Part shown: positions 1 through 7,668 of the stretch, piece by piece
How the letters are laid out: each line of letters starts with the position of its first letter
How positions within the stretch are numbered: the first letter of the stretch is position 1
Origin: an uncultured Dechloromonas sp.
GTDB taxonomy: Bacteria > Pseudomonadota > Gammaproteobacteria > Burkholderiales > Rhodocyclaceae
Length of the DNA stretch: 17,045 nt
Direction: 5' to 3'
Assembly (NCBI GenBank): GCA_946477505.1
Contig: CAMKYP010000024.1
Span: forward strand, 1 to 17,045
The notes under the pieces: generated by a model
Databases searched by the model: none
What the model was told of the DNA's origin: nothing
The model's input: only the letters and a program-made list of their open reading frames with translations
Translations under genes and position numbers: made by a program

Positions 1-107
1 GGGGGAACGTTTCCTGCCCGCTGATCGCGTCACTACAGGGTGGAGCAAGCTTGGCAGGTTCGGCTATGCCTTAGCGTGCTTTATTTTCCGTTTTCTGAGA
101 CGACCCC
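1..107. mobile_element. Terminal end of a Tn3-family (Tn21-subgroup) transposon
   Basis: The transposon body continues leftward out of the window. Bases 70-107 match, as I remember it, the 38-bp terminal inverted repeat of Tn21, and bases 1-69 would be the subterminal stretch behind it. No long reading frame is visible in 1-69; two of the three plus frames hit a stop by base 72. The element has entered a coiled-coil gene whose recognisable sequence starts just after base 107. Tn3-family elements make a 5-bp target duplication, so TATTA (108-112) is the predicted duplication and should recur on the far side of the element. The cargo and transposase are outside the window. The family call rests on the 38-bp repeat alone. 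Confidence 0.8.
70..107. repeat. 38-bp terminal inverted repeat, Tn21 type
   Basis: Read on the minus strand the repeat begins GGGGTCGTCTCAGAAAACGG and ends with GCACGCTAAG. It is exactly 38 bp long. Tn3-family repeats typically begin GGGG and end in ACGCTAAG, and the internal bases agree with the Tn21 subgroup rather than Tn501/Tn1721, whose repeats carry a CAGAATTCGG core. The outer GGGG tip faces right, so the transposon lies to the left and base 108 onward is target DNA. Confidence 0.88.
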
Positions 108-876
108 TATTACCGCGCTACGTCATGAAGTCGAATCCTTCCGTAGCCAGTCTGAGCGCCAAGCCTTGGAGTTGGCGGCAGAAAAAACGGCCCACGCCGA
201 AACCCTGGCCACGCTCCAGGAAGAGAGAATCGTTCGGGCGCAAATGACTCAGCACATCCAGGACATGGAGGGGCAACAGGCAAAGGATGAAGCGCACCGT
301 GTATCAATGGAAGAAAAGCACCAGCATGCCAGAGAGGCTCTGGAGCATTTCCGCTCTGCGGCGAAGGAACAACGGGAGCAGGATCAGCGACAATTCGAGC
401 AGCAGATTCAGTTCTTGCAGGGCGAACTGCGTGCAGCCAAGGAAACGGTGAACGCGAAACAGCAGGAACTCATCCACAGTCATCAGGATAATGCCCGTCT
501 TTCCAGCGAGCAGGCCCATCTTCGTAGCGAGTTGCATCGTTTGGAAACTGAGATTCGTCCGCTACGCACAACCCGAGAAAATCTGGCCGTTTCCGAACTG
601 AAGAATCAACAATTGGAAGAGCGCTTGGCTCAGACTACCGCACGCGTTGATGAATTGCTCGTGGAAAATCAAAGCTGTGCAGAAAAGTTACAAGATGCGA
701 ATCAAGCCGGACTCCGCCTGGAGACTGAATTGACCGCAGCGAGGGCGGTGTTGGTCAGCCAGGAACAAATCCTGCAAAAGCTTACCGTCAGTCAGACACC
801 GGTAACGAAAAACAGCGGGCAGCGCAAAGGAAGTGCCGAGAACCAAGAATCGCTCTTTGACCCGGACAAGCAATGA
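108..876 (+). pseudogene. KfrA-like coiled-coil DNA-binding protein, 5' part removed by the transposon
   Basis: The frame is open from a GTG at 40 to the TGA at 874-876, but the first ~22 codons are transposon sequence with an in-frame stop at 22-24. Native sequence probably begins near residue 24 (ITALRHEVESF). The rest is almost entirely heptad-rich coiled coil, dense in E, Q, R, A and L, for about 215 residues. A polar tail ends in SLFDPDKQ. This fits the C-terminal arm of KfrA-type proteins, whose N-terminal helix-turn-helix domain (roughly the first 110 residues) is missing here. KfrA-type proteins bind DNA through that domain and multimerise through the coil. Such genes often sit beside tyrosine recombinases in integrated elements, and one lies at 6572-7618. 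The subfamily is uncertain because coiled coils look alike. Confidence 0.6.
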
Positions 877-970
877 GGGGGGGGGCAGCGTTGACCAGAT
901 TTTTTGCACTAAATCCGATGGTTAGCAGAAGTTTTCGAGGATTTCACACGAATCCCGGCCGCCCCTCACC

Positions 971-1126
971 TTGGCGTCAGCGCTGAAATCCGAGCTTCGC
1001 CGCTTCTTCACCACGGAGTTCGATCCGCAGCATTGGGACATGGGGCGCGATGAGGATCCGGAAGAAGGCTATGTTCAGACCCGTGATCAGGTACTGGGGC
1101 ACGCGTGGTTTGCACTGGGCAAGTAA
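971..1126 (+). pseudogene. Unidentified gene remnant (about 51 residues)
   Basis: The frame is open from a stop at 923-925 to TAA at 1124-1126. From a TTG at 971 it reads LASALKSELRRFFTTEF, then an acidic stretch with DPQHW and RDEDPEEGY, and ends HAWFALGK. The composition looks protein-like, but there is no ATG/GTG start or Shine-Dalgarno sequence. I read it as the 3' end of a gene that lost its front. I do not recognise the family. It sits between the broken KfrA-like gene and the helicase scrap, so it is probably part of the same decayed island segment. Confidence 0.3.
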
Positions 1127-1180
1127 GCGACAAGGCATTGGAAATGACGATGCGCCAGCGATATTTTCTTATTGAGCCGC

Positions 1181-1204
1181 AGTATTCCGATCCGGATACT
1201 TTTT
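1181..1204 (+). terminator. Possible Rho-independent terminator
   Basis: AGTATTCCG (1181-1189) pairs with CGGATACT (1193-1200) with one bulged T, around a 3-base loop, and is followed at once by TTTT. It lies 54 bp after the stop of the remnant at 971-1126. The stem is short, and the surrounding DNA may once have been coding, so the hairpin could be chance. Confidence 0.35.
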
Positions 1205-1242
1205 GCACTTCATCACTGAGCACAGTGAACTCCTTGATCTAA

Positions 1243-1482
1243 ATGCGCGGCAGAGCGTTGAAGCGGCAAGCCCGTATCGCGCAGAGCATGGACGAAGCCA
1301 AGCGCTTGCAATATGAAATTAGAAAAGTGGGAGGTGAACAGCGTCGCCAACGGCAAGAATTCTTCGCCGTCGCGGATGACATTGAAGAGCGCAGGGACGT
1401 TCTGATTGAATTCCTAGAAAAGCACCTACTCCGAGCCAGTCGAAACCACACCTTGTTGACAATTTGTAAGTCACTGAGCTGA
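1243..1482 (+). pseudogene. C-terminal remnant of a SNF2-type (HepA-like) helicase
   Basis: A 79-codon frame runs from ATG 1243 to TGA 1480. It encodes LKRQARIAQSMDEAKRLQYEI, then RRQRQEFFAVADDIEERRDVLIEFLEKHL, ending RNHTLLTICKSLS. The run RRQR-x-x-x-F-x-V-x-D-x-I-x-x-RRD-x-LI-x-x-LE, followed by a TLFTI-like end, resembles the extreme C-terminal helical tail of large SNF2 helicases found in restriction and DISARM-like loci. Nothing of the ATPase core is present, and upstream frames are broken, so this is a scrap and not a functional gene. The family call is from pattern memory only; a small coiled-coil protein is the alternative. Confidence 0.42.
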
Positions 1483-1513
1483 TTCCCCGGGATTTAAAAA
1501 TTACGCCCTGCAA

Positions 1514-1561
1514 GGTATAAATAATAAATAAACCCCAAAGGGAATATTTATGTAATATACC
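1514..1561. promoter_or_regulatory. 48-bp imperfect dyad in the hipBA leader (candidate HipB operator)
   Basis: Two 22-bp arms (1514-1535 and 1540-1561) surround a 4-bp centre. Sixteen of 22 positions pair: outer GGTATA with TATACC, middle ATAAATA with TATTTAT, inner CCC with GGG. The dyad ends 27 bp before the hipB start and is much richer in A+T than its flanks. HipB proteins autorepress by binding short palindromes ahead of hipBA (TATCC-N8-GGATA in E. coli). The arms here differ in spacing, so they may hold two half-site pairs. A terminator-like hairpin for upstream transcripts is the other reading. Confidence 0.5.
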
Positions 1562-1588
1562 CTATACGACGTTTTCGCGGAGTGTGAA

Positions 1589-1837
1589 GTGGCCTTCGTC
1601 ATTACCAGCCAGCAACAGCTCGGTCCCACCTTAAAAGGATTGCGCAAGCAAAAAGGCTTAACGCAAGTTCAGATGGCAAACCAGAGCGGTCTTGGCCAAA
1701 AGACCATCTCGCTTCTGGAAACGGAACCCTGGCGCTGCAGCGTGGATAGCCTCTTACGCTATATGTCTGCGGTCGAGGTCGCCATGAGTCTCGATTTCAT
1801 CGCCACCATGCGCAGCAGCAGTAGCGAGGAGTGGTAA
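1589..1837 (+). CDS. hipB: HipB-like antitoxin, XRE-family DNA-binding protein
   Basis: This 82-residue protein is the antitoxin and autorepressor of the HipA kinase encoded next to it. A Cro/C1-type helix-turn-helix covers about residues 11-67, with the typical GLTQVQMANQSGL then QKTISLLE turn-helix pattern. The short Ser-rich tail ends in EEW. E. coli HipB likewise ends in a flexible tail with terminal LEW. The start is a GTG preceded by GGAG (1579-1582) at 6-bp spacing; no better start lies upstream. The stop codon overlaps the hipA ATG (TAATG), so translation is coupled. The 48-bp dyad just upstream is the likely binding site. The assignment follows from the fold plus the unmistakable partner. 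Confidence 0.88.
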   Translation: MAFVITSQQQLGPTLKGLRKQKGLTQVQMANQSGLGQKTISLLETEPWRCSVDSLLRYMSAVEVAMSLDFIATMRSSSSEEW

Positions 1838-3153
1838 TGGGGCGCGCCAAAAAGTCAGGCGCACTCAGCCTCTGGATGAACGGCCAACGGGTCGGCGCGT
1901 GGATCGTCACCGCGCAGGGGGAGCACGAACTTCATTACGATGAAACGTGGCTCACTTCGCCGTCAGGGCGTCCGATTTCACTGTCCATGCCCCTTCGGCC
2001 AGCCACAGCACCGTACAAGGGCGAAATCGTCCGCAATTACTTTGAGAATCTGCTCCCGGACAATGACAACATTCGGCAACGGTTGGCTAAGCGTTTCGCA
2101 ACCGGAACCGAAGCATTCCGCTTACTTGCCGAAATCGGTCGTGATTGCGTGGGTGCCCTGCAGATCATGCCCGATGGCGAAAACCCGCCATCAACCGATG
2201 CTATCCAGTGCGAGCCGCTGTCCGATGAACAAGTCGCTGAACATCTGGCCGGCACCTTAACTTCGCCAACCTTTACCCAGGCAGATGACACCTTTCGGAT
2301 TTCCATTGCCGGCGCACAGGAAAAAACAGCTCTCCTATGGCACAAGGAGAATTGGTGCCGTCCGTGGGGTGCGACACCGACAACCCATATTTTCAAATTG
2401 CCGATGGGGCAAATGCCAGGCGGCATTGACCTATCGACTTCCGTTGAAAACGAGTGGCTTTGCCACCGCTTGTTGCAGGCTTTTGATATCCCCGTCGCCA
2501 ACGCTGCGATTCTGCAGTTTGGGGCAATGAAAGCGCTCTGTGTCGAACGCTTTGACCGCCGCTGGATGACGGATGGCCGCCTTCTCCGTCTTCCTCAGGA
2601 AGACTTTGCGCAAGTCTTCGGCGTGCCGCCAGACGTCAAGTACGAAAGCCAGGGGGGGCCCGGGATTCGTCCGATTCTCGATCAGCTTAACGGATCAAGC
2701 CAAGCACAAGCCGATCGGTGCGACTTCTTCCGAACCCAGGTTTTATTCTGGATGCTTGCCGCAATCGATGGTCACGCCAAGAACTTCAGCGTATTCATTG
2801 AGCCTAAGGGCTTTTACCGCCTGACACCTCGCTACGACGTGCTTTCCGCTCACCCGGTAATGGGGCATGGCGCCGGGAGTCTGTCTTCGCACAAGATCAA
2901 AATGGCCATGGCGATTGATGGTAAAAACCGTCATTACAAATGGTCAGAGATTCGTCGCGATCACTTTGAACAGACAGCCCAACGCTGCCATCTGCCAGAT
3001 GCACCAGCACTCATTGACGAGCTGGTTGCCAAAACGCCCCAGGCCATCGCCGAGGTAACCGCCAAGCTACCCGCCAATTTCCCAGAAGACTTGGCCAAAT
3101 CCATATTCGACGGCCTGAGTCAGGCTGCCAATGTATTGGCATCCCACCGCTAA
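1837..3153 (+). CDS. hipA: HipA-type serine/threonine protein kinase toxin
   Basis: In E. coli, HipA phosphorylates glutamyl-tRNA synthetase and triggers growth arrest and persistence; whether this copy has the same target is inferred from similarity. The ATG at 1837 is preferred over the GTG at 1831 because GAGGAG (1826-1831) sits 5 bp before it. The 438 residues match full-length HipA (440 in E. coli). The N-terminal subdomain includes YFENLLPDNDNIRQRL. The activation-loop serine region reads FRISIAGAQEKTALL (Ser156, matching E. coli Ser150). Further conserved blocks are TPTTHIFKLP, VERFDRRW, LPQEDFAQVFG and KYESQGGPGI. The catalytic loop is IDGHAKNFS (Asp311, Asn316) and the metal-binding YDVLSA holds Asp334. 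All key residues are present, so the kinase should be active and held by HipB. This is the long single-chain HipA type, not the split HipST type. Confidence 0.93.
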   Translation: MGRAKKSGALSLWMNGQRVGAWIVTAQGEHELHYDETWLTSPSGRPISLSMPLRPATAPYKGEIVRNYFENLLPDNDNIRQRLAKRFATGTEAFRLLAEIGRDCVGALQIMPDGENPPSTDAIQCEPLSDEQVAEHLAGTLTSPTFTQADDTFRISIAGAQEKTALLWHKENWCRPWGATPTTHIFKLPMGQMPGGIDLSTSVENEWLCHRLLQAFDIPVANAAILQFGAMKALCVERFDRRWMTDGRLLRLPQEDFAQVFGVPPDVKYESQGGPGIRPILDQLNGSSQAQADRCDFFRTQVLFWMLAAIDGHAKNFSVFIEPKGFYRLTPRYDVLSAHPVMGHGAGSLSSHKIKMAMAIDGKNRHYKWSEIRRDHFEQTAQRCHLPDAPALIDELVAKTPQAIAEVTAKLPANFPEDLAKSIFDGLSQAANVLASHR

Positions 3154-3264
3154 GTGTCACCCATCCTCGCCTTCCTTCAACTGAGCGAGCATGTCAATTG
3201 TCTAATTCACCCCAGAGCCTTGCTAGACTTCCATGTTTGGTACTCAAAAGCGTAGAGGATTAGT

Positions 3265-4587
3265 GTGGCAATTCTCAAAGGCGGCGTTATCGCCATCTCA
3301 GTCGGCAATCTGCTCCGCCAGAAATTGCGTATTCCTCATTACCAACGCCCTTACAGTTGGGAGCCTGCGACCGCTTTGCAACTGCTCGATGATATTCGGG
3401 AGGCGATGGAAGACAGCGATCTGCACAACGTCCCATACGTTCTGGGGGCCGTAATCCTCCACAACACATCCCAGAGCCTTGACGTAGTTGATGGTCAACA
3501 GAGATTGCTCACGCTACACCTGATTTTGCTTCTTTTGACGCATGCTGAGGAATCCACGCAGCATGCTGATGTAGATAATCCGATTGGTCGCGTGCGATTG
3601 GCACTTCGACAAAGAATCACTGCTCTGCAGGAACACCAACGTGATACGCTCTCCGAGTTCATCCGAAATCGTTGTGAATTGATCCGCATCGAGACTGACG
3701 ACGTAGACGAGGCCTTTCGGGTTTTCGACTCTCAGAACTACCGTGGTAAGCCATTGGCACCCCATGATCTTCTCAAGGCACACCATCTGCGCGAGATGGG
3801 TGACGAATCCGACGCCATGAAGGCGGCGATTGTCGAGGCTTGGGAATCGGTCAAGGATGAGGAATTGGATCGCCTTTTTTCGATCTATCTTTATCGTATT
3901 GCACGCTGGTCTCGTGGCGAAGCGGCACCGAGGTTCACTGTGCAAGACATTGGCCTGTTCAAGGGAATTTCCCCCAAGAGCAGCAGGTCGCCAAGTTCCC
4001 GCTACCACATAGCGGCGCAGGTCGCGATACCGATGTTGAATACGTGGGGCGCGTCGCTTACCCAATGTAATGATCGAGATGCCAATAGGAGCCGCTTCCA
4101 ACTAGATGCACCATTGTTGGTCGGGCGACCATTCTTTGAAATGGTGTCATTCATGCTGACTGAACTGAGGCAATTGGCTCGGGAGGGATTCGCCGGACAG
4201 CGGACGAAGTTTTCGTTCTATAACGTTTATGCCGAGAAGGACCAGAACAGTGACGTGCTAAACGAGCGTCCGTCTCAGAGTCGCTATCGATACGTCTCAG
4301 AACTTTATCTCGCTGCCCTCCTGTATTACACAAACAAGTTTGGAGACGAGGACCTGACAACTGCCCGAGATCAGCTCTTTGCCTGGGCTTACTCGCTACG
4401 GGTGGAGTTGCTTCGTGTTCAATTTCGCTCAATTGATAATCATGCGCGAGGCGATCAATCGACAATTTCGCCGTTTGCTTTGTTGCGACACGCGGAATCC
4501 GGCCGCGTTGTGCGCCAACTCGCCACGTCAATCAATCCCTACAACGACTCGCACGAGACTGAACTCGTAACGCTTTTAAAAAATTGA
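3265..4587 (+). CDS. DUF262 domain protein (GmrS/ParB-like), first gene of a pair
   Basis: This 440-residue protein has an N-terminal DUF262 domain related to the ParB/sulfiredoxin fold. In GmrS and SspE this fold is an NTP-using part of DNA-modification-dependent restriction enzymes. Visible motifs are IPHYQRPYSW (23-32), VDGQQR (75-80) and FDSQNYRGKPL (154-164). The C-terminal half shows no DUF1524 His motif (no EHxxPQ or LGNL), so this subunit lacks the usual HNH nuclease. The start is a GTG with AGAGGA (3254-3259) 5 bp upstream. Its TGA overlaps the ATG of the next gene by one base (TGATG), which suggests coupled translation of a complex. It follows hipA after a 111-bp gap that could hold its promoter. 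Substrate and partner are unknown. Confidence 0.85.
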   Translation: MAILKGGVIAISVGNLLRQKLRIPHYQRPYSWEPATALQLLDDIREAMEDSDLHNVPYVLGAVILHNTSQSLDVVDGQQRLLTLHLILLLLTHAEESTQHADVDNPIGRVRLALRQRITALQEHQRDTLSEFIRNRCELIRIETDDVDEAFRVFDSQNYRGKPLAPHDLLKAHHLREMGDESDAMKAAIVEAWESVKDEELDRLFSIYLYRIARWSRGEAAPRFTVQDIGLFKGISPKSSRSPSSRYHIAAQVAIPMLNTWGASLTQCNDRDANRSRFQLDAPLLVGRPFFEMVSFMLTELRQLAREGFAGQRTKFSFYNVYAEKDQNSDVLNERPSQSRYRYVSELYLAALLYYTNKFGDEDLTTARDQLFAWAYSLRVELLRVQFRSIDNHARGDQSTISPFALLRHAESGRVVRQLATSINPYNDSHETELVTLLKN

Positions 4588-6569
4588 TGGGCATGATGAA
4601 CATGAACCAACTTTTCCCGGATCTGCTCTCAATTGGCGAACTGTTTGCCGATCCCGATGTAGCCTACATAGTGCCTATCTACCAGCGGAATTATGCTTGG
4701 CGATCGGAACAGATCGAGCAACTTCTAGGTGACATCCGGGACGCTATCCGCGACGATAAGGCCAGCTATTTTCTCGGAAACCTGATGGTCACTCAAAAGC
4801 CATCAGCCTACTTTGAGGTGATTGACGGTCAGCAGCGGCTCACCACCCTCTACTTGCTCCTGACCTTTTTGGCTGAGCGCGGCGTGGTGAACAATAGTCA
4901 CCAAAACCGGCTGCGCTATGAATCGCGTCCCCGTGCGACTGAGGCACTGCGGCGAGTTTCAATTGAGCTTTCGTCCCATTCAGGTCCCTCCGCACATTCA
5001 TCGACGTCGGAGGATACCGGGATTCATCAGGGTTACAACGTCATCCGCCAATACATGGATCAGCATGTGATTGGAGAAGACGAGCAGCAGAAATTTGCTA
5101 ATTATCTACTCAAAAACGTCAGCGTCGTTCGGGCTTCCCTTCCGCGCAAAACAGATTTCAACCGGTACTTCGAAATCATGAACACCCGTGGTCAGCAACT
5201 CAAGCAGACCGATATCGTTAAGGCACGGCTGATGCAACACCTTGACGATGATGCGCAGCGTGCTTGTTTTGCATGGATCTGGGAAGCCTGCTCGGACATG
5301 GATTCATACGTTCAGATGTCGCTGACGCGCGATGCGCCCAAGCTGCGTACGGCAATTTTTGGCGATGACTGGTCTTGGTTGGTACTCAAGAAATTTGACG
5401 ACTTGGTCAGAATCCGCAGTGAGTCGGATGCTTCAATGACAGTCGGCCCCCTCCCCTGCCAGCCACTGACGATTGACGAAGCCTTGGTCAAATACGCCGA
5501 AATGGGTGCGCCAGAAGCAGGGGAAGACCAGGACAACGTACGATTCCGCTCCACCATTGAGTTTCCCGCATTTCTGCTTCACGTTCTGAAGGTTATGGAT
5601 CGTGATAACGAAGAGGATGAGGGCCTGTTGGACGACAAGGGACTTATCCGACGTTTTGCCGAATTCTTTGATAGCGCGAATGACGAAACGTCGGGTCGGG
5701 TACAGCTGTTTGCCTACGAGTTGTTGCGCTGCCGAAACATCTTCGATAGCTATGTTCTCAAGCGGCAATATACGGTTACGAACAGCGATGAAGGCGACTG
5801 GTCTCTGCAGCGCCTCATCAAGCGTGTCTCCAATAATCGGCCGACGCCGGGCTACATCAACACATTTTCGCGTGGTAGCAATGATGTCGAAGAAGACGGA
5901 GATGTAGATCCGATAACTAACGATCTATTGTTGCTCGAATCGATGCTTCGTGTGACTTACACGTCTCCGCGGACGATGCATTGGATAACCTTGCTCTTGA
6001 AACGTCTTGGCAACATCAATCCCGATGACGTTAAGGAATCCGATCTTGCGAATGCTCTCCGCAACTATGCACGTAGCAAGGTCAAGGAGGCTTATCCGTT
6101 AGGAAATTCTGGCGAACGGGTAAGCATGAAGGAACCGGAAGGGTTCAGCATTAACCGAATTGTTTTTACTTATCTCGACTACCTGCTCTGGACGGAGCAG
6201 AAAAGCCGCGACTACCGGTTTTCGTTTAGGAACTCGATCGAACATTTTTATCCGCAGCATCCCGATGAGCAACAAGTGGGAGAAGCAGTTTCCGTTCAAT
6301 GCCTACATATGCTGGGAAACCTGGCACTAGTGAGCGTCGGTGCAAATTCGAAATTCAGTAACAGCCTGCCTCGAGCCAAGGCTGAGAACTTTAGGACAAC
6401 GATCGAGATCCAGAGTCCCAAGTTGCAAGAGATGGCAGAGATCACACGGAGCAAGGGGAAATGGGGCGACGAAGAAATTCGCGCGCATCACGATGCAATG
6501 ATCAAGTACCTTCGCAATGATCTTGGTTGCAACAATGGGCTCAAATCAACAAAAGAATTTAACTTGTAA
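4587..6569 (+). CDS. DUF262-DUF1524 protein (GmrSD-like nuclease), second gene of a pair
   Basis: The ATG at 4587 overlaps the previous stop; ATGs at 4593, 4596 and 4602 are alternatives and no Shine-Dalgarno sequence stands out. The 660-residue protein carries DUF262 near its start: IVPIYQRNYAW (28-38), IDGQQRLTTLY (79-89) and FEIMNTRGQQL (195-205). A C-terminal DUF1524 HNH-type nuclease has SIEHFYPQHP (550-559), LGNLALVS (576-583) and an Asn near 587. The closing WGDEEIRAHHDAM helix is typical of the domain. This is the layout of fused GmrSD and SspE, which cut modified DNA or act in phosphorothioate-based defence. The tandem DUF262-only partner sets it apart from single-chain enzymes. It converges on the recombinase gene with a 2-bp gap. 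Function as a restriction or antiphage module is inferred. Confidence 0.87.
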   Translation: MGMMNMNQLFPDLLSIGELFADPDVAYIVPIYQRNYAWRSEQIEQLLGDIRDAIRDDKASYFLGNLMVTQKPSAYFEVIDGQQRLTTLYLLLTFLAERGVVNNSHQNRLRYESRPRATEALRRVSIELSSHSGPSAHSSTSEDTGIHQGYNVIRQYMDQHVIGEDEQQKFANYLLKNVSVVRASLPRKTDFNRYFEIMNTRGQQLKQTDIVKARLMQHLDDDAQRACFAWIWEACSDMDSYVQMSLTRDAPKLRTAIFGDDWSWLVLKKFDDLVRIRSESDASMTVGPLPCQPLTIDEALVKYAEMGAPEAGEDQDNVRFRSTIEFPAFLLHVLKVMDRDNEEDEGLLDDKGLIRRFAEFFDSANDETSGRVQLFAYELLRCRNIFDSYVLKRQYTVTNSDEGDWSLQRLIKRVSNNRPTPGYINTFSRGSNDVEEDGDVDPITNDLLLLESMLRVTYTSPRTMHWITLLLKRLGNINPDDVKESDLANALRNYARSKVKEAYPLGNSGERVSMKEPEGFSINRIVFTYLDYLLWTEQKSRDYRFSFRNSIEHFYPQHPDEQQVGEAVSVQCLHMLGNLALVSVGANSKFSNSLPRAKAENFRTTIEIQSPKLQEMAEITRSKGKWGDEEIRAHHDAMIKYLRNDLGCNNGLKSTKEFNL

Positions 6570-6571
6570 AT

Positions 6572-7618
6572 TCACTGTTGTGTGGCGGCTCTGTCCCTTG
6601 TAATCATTGGGGTTTCCCTGGCCGTCTTGAATGACGCGTAGTTGCCCCTCAGGCGCTGTGCGCTAATGCTGGCCTGAAGACCCAGAAAATCTACCAATTC
6701 ATGATCGCTGGCACCTGCATCAATGAGGATTGCCGCATAAGTATTGCGTAGTGTTTGAGGGCTGGCGCGTTCGCCTGAAATATCACAGTGCGCCAAAATC
6801 TTCTGAATCCTGCGGTGAATGCTCGATGGATGCATCTGGAGTGTTGTCGCTTGCCGACCATATCCTTTTGAATGATCGGCAAAGAACACCGGGCGGTCCT
6901 CTGGCAGGGTCGGATCTGTTAATTGCCGTTGTATGGATAGCCAACTGTTGAGCGGCTGTATAGCGAATGGAAGTATTCGTCCTCGGTGCGTGTAATGGGC
7001 CTGGCTTAATTCGATGTATTGCTCGGCCATGTTGATGCAATTAAGCGTCAAGTACTTTAGGTTTGCTACTTTTAACCCTGCCCCGATGAGAACGGCAACA
7101 AGCGCGAGATCGCGATACTCAACCCAGTTATCGACCGGTGCAGCATCCGTTTGAAGCTCCGATAGGCGAGTTTCCAAATACTCGATGACGCGATCCCGTT
7201 CCTCCTGATTCAGGAATCGGGTTGGTTTGTCCTTTCCTCGCCCTGCTCCCTGAAGAGATGCCAGTTTCGCAGGGTTGTTCAGCTGTAGGCCAAGATTCGA
7301 CAAATGAGAAAAGACACGTTCAAGTAGCCGAATGTATTGCTGTCGCTGACGGCTGGACTGTGCCTTTTGGCGGGTTGTCGGAAGATTGCTGTTTGGATCG
7401 TTAAGGAAGCGGGGTATATCGGCACTTTCGCAGCGATCAATTGCTTTACCCTCATCTTCAAGCCACTGGCAAAACCGCGCGAACATGGACCGATAGACGT
7501 TCGCTGTCGTAGATTTAAATTGCTGCTCGCCTAGCCATAGGTTGAACGAACCCGTTGGGTTGCTGACCCAATGGTCCAGAGTATCGAACAGGTTTCGCCG
7601 ATAGGCGTTAGCAGTCAT
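6572..7618 (-). CDS. Tyrosine recombinase-fold protein with altered catalytic residues
   Basis: This 348-residue protein has the two-domain plan of phage-integrase-family recombinases. An N-terminal SAM-like DNA-binding domain (about 20-115) contains STTANVYRSMFARFCQWLE, and the catalytic fold spans about 135-330. Aligned by motif, the first catalytic Arg is Lys183 (IGAGLKVANL). The H-x-x-R box reads SPQTLRNTYA, keeping Arg291 but with Gln288 and Asn292. The LGH/LGW position is FLGLQASIS (Leu314). A tyrosine is present in RLRGNY (327). Three of the usual active-site residues are therefore replaced, so normal strand exchange is doubtful. It may be a non-catalytic partner or part of an atypical family. 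There is no clear Shine-Dalgarno sequence before the ATG. Together with the KfrA-like gene it frames the toxin and DUF262 genes. Confidence 0.85.
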   Translation of the reverse strand: MTANAYRRNLFDTLDHWVSNPTGSFNLWLGEQQFKSTTANVYRSMFARFCQWLEDEGKAIDRCESADIPRFLNDPNSNLPTTRQKAQSSRQRQQYIRLLERVFSHLSNLGLQLNNPAKLASLQGAGRGKDKPTRFLNQEERDRVIEYLETRLSELQTDAAPVDNWVEYRDLALVAVLIGAGLKVANLKYLTLNCINMAEQYIELSQAHYTHRGRILPFAIQPLNSWLSIQRQLTDPTLPEDRPVFFADHSKGYGRQATTLQMHPSSIHRRIQKILAHCDISGERASPQTLRNTYAAILIDAGASDHELVDFLGLQASISAQRLRGNYASFKTARETPMITRDRAATQQ

Positions 7619-7668
7619 TTGGTAATTCTAGACGCTTAATTGCATGCATAAAATACCTAGCACTATGG

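Noticed and set aside
877..885. Run of nine G directly after the KfrA-like stop codon
   Set aside because: It could be a phase-variation tract, but it lies outside any intact gene and may be an assembly slip; no function is supported.
2037..2501. 154-codon minus-strand frame inside hipA
   Set aside because: It is fully antisense to conserved HipA coding sequence, with no ribosome site or recognisable motif.
3514..4101. 195-codon minus-strand frame inside the first DUF262 gene
   Set aside because: It is the antisense shadow of a well-supported gene; the protein looks random.
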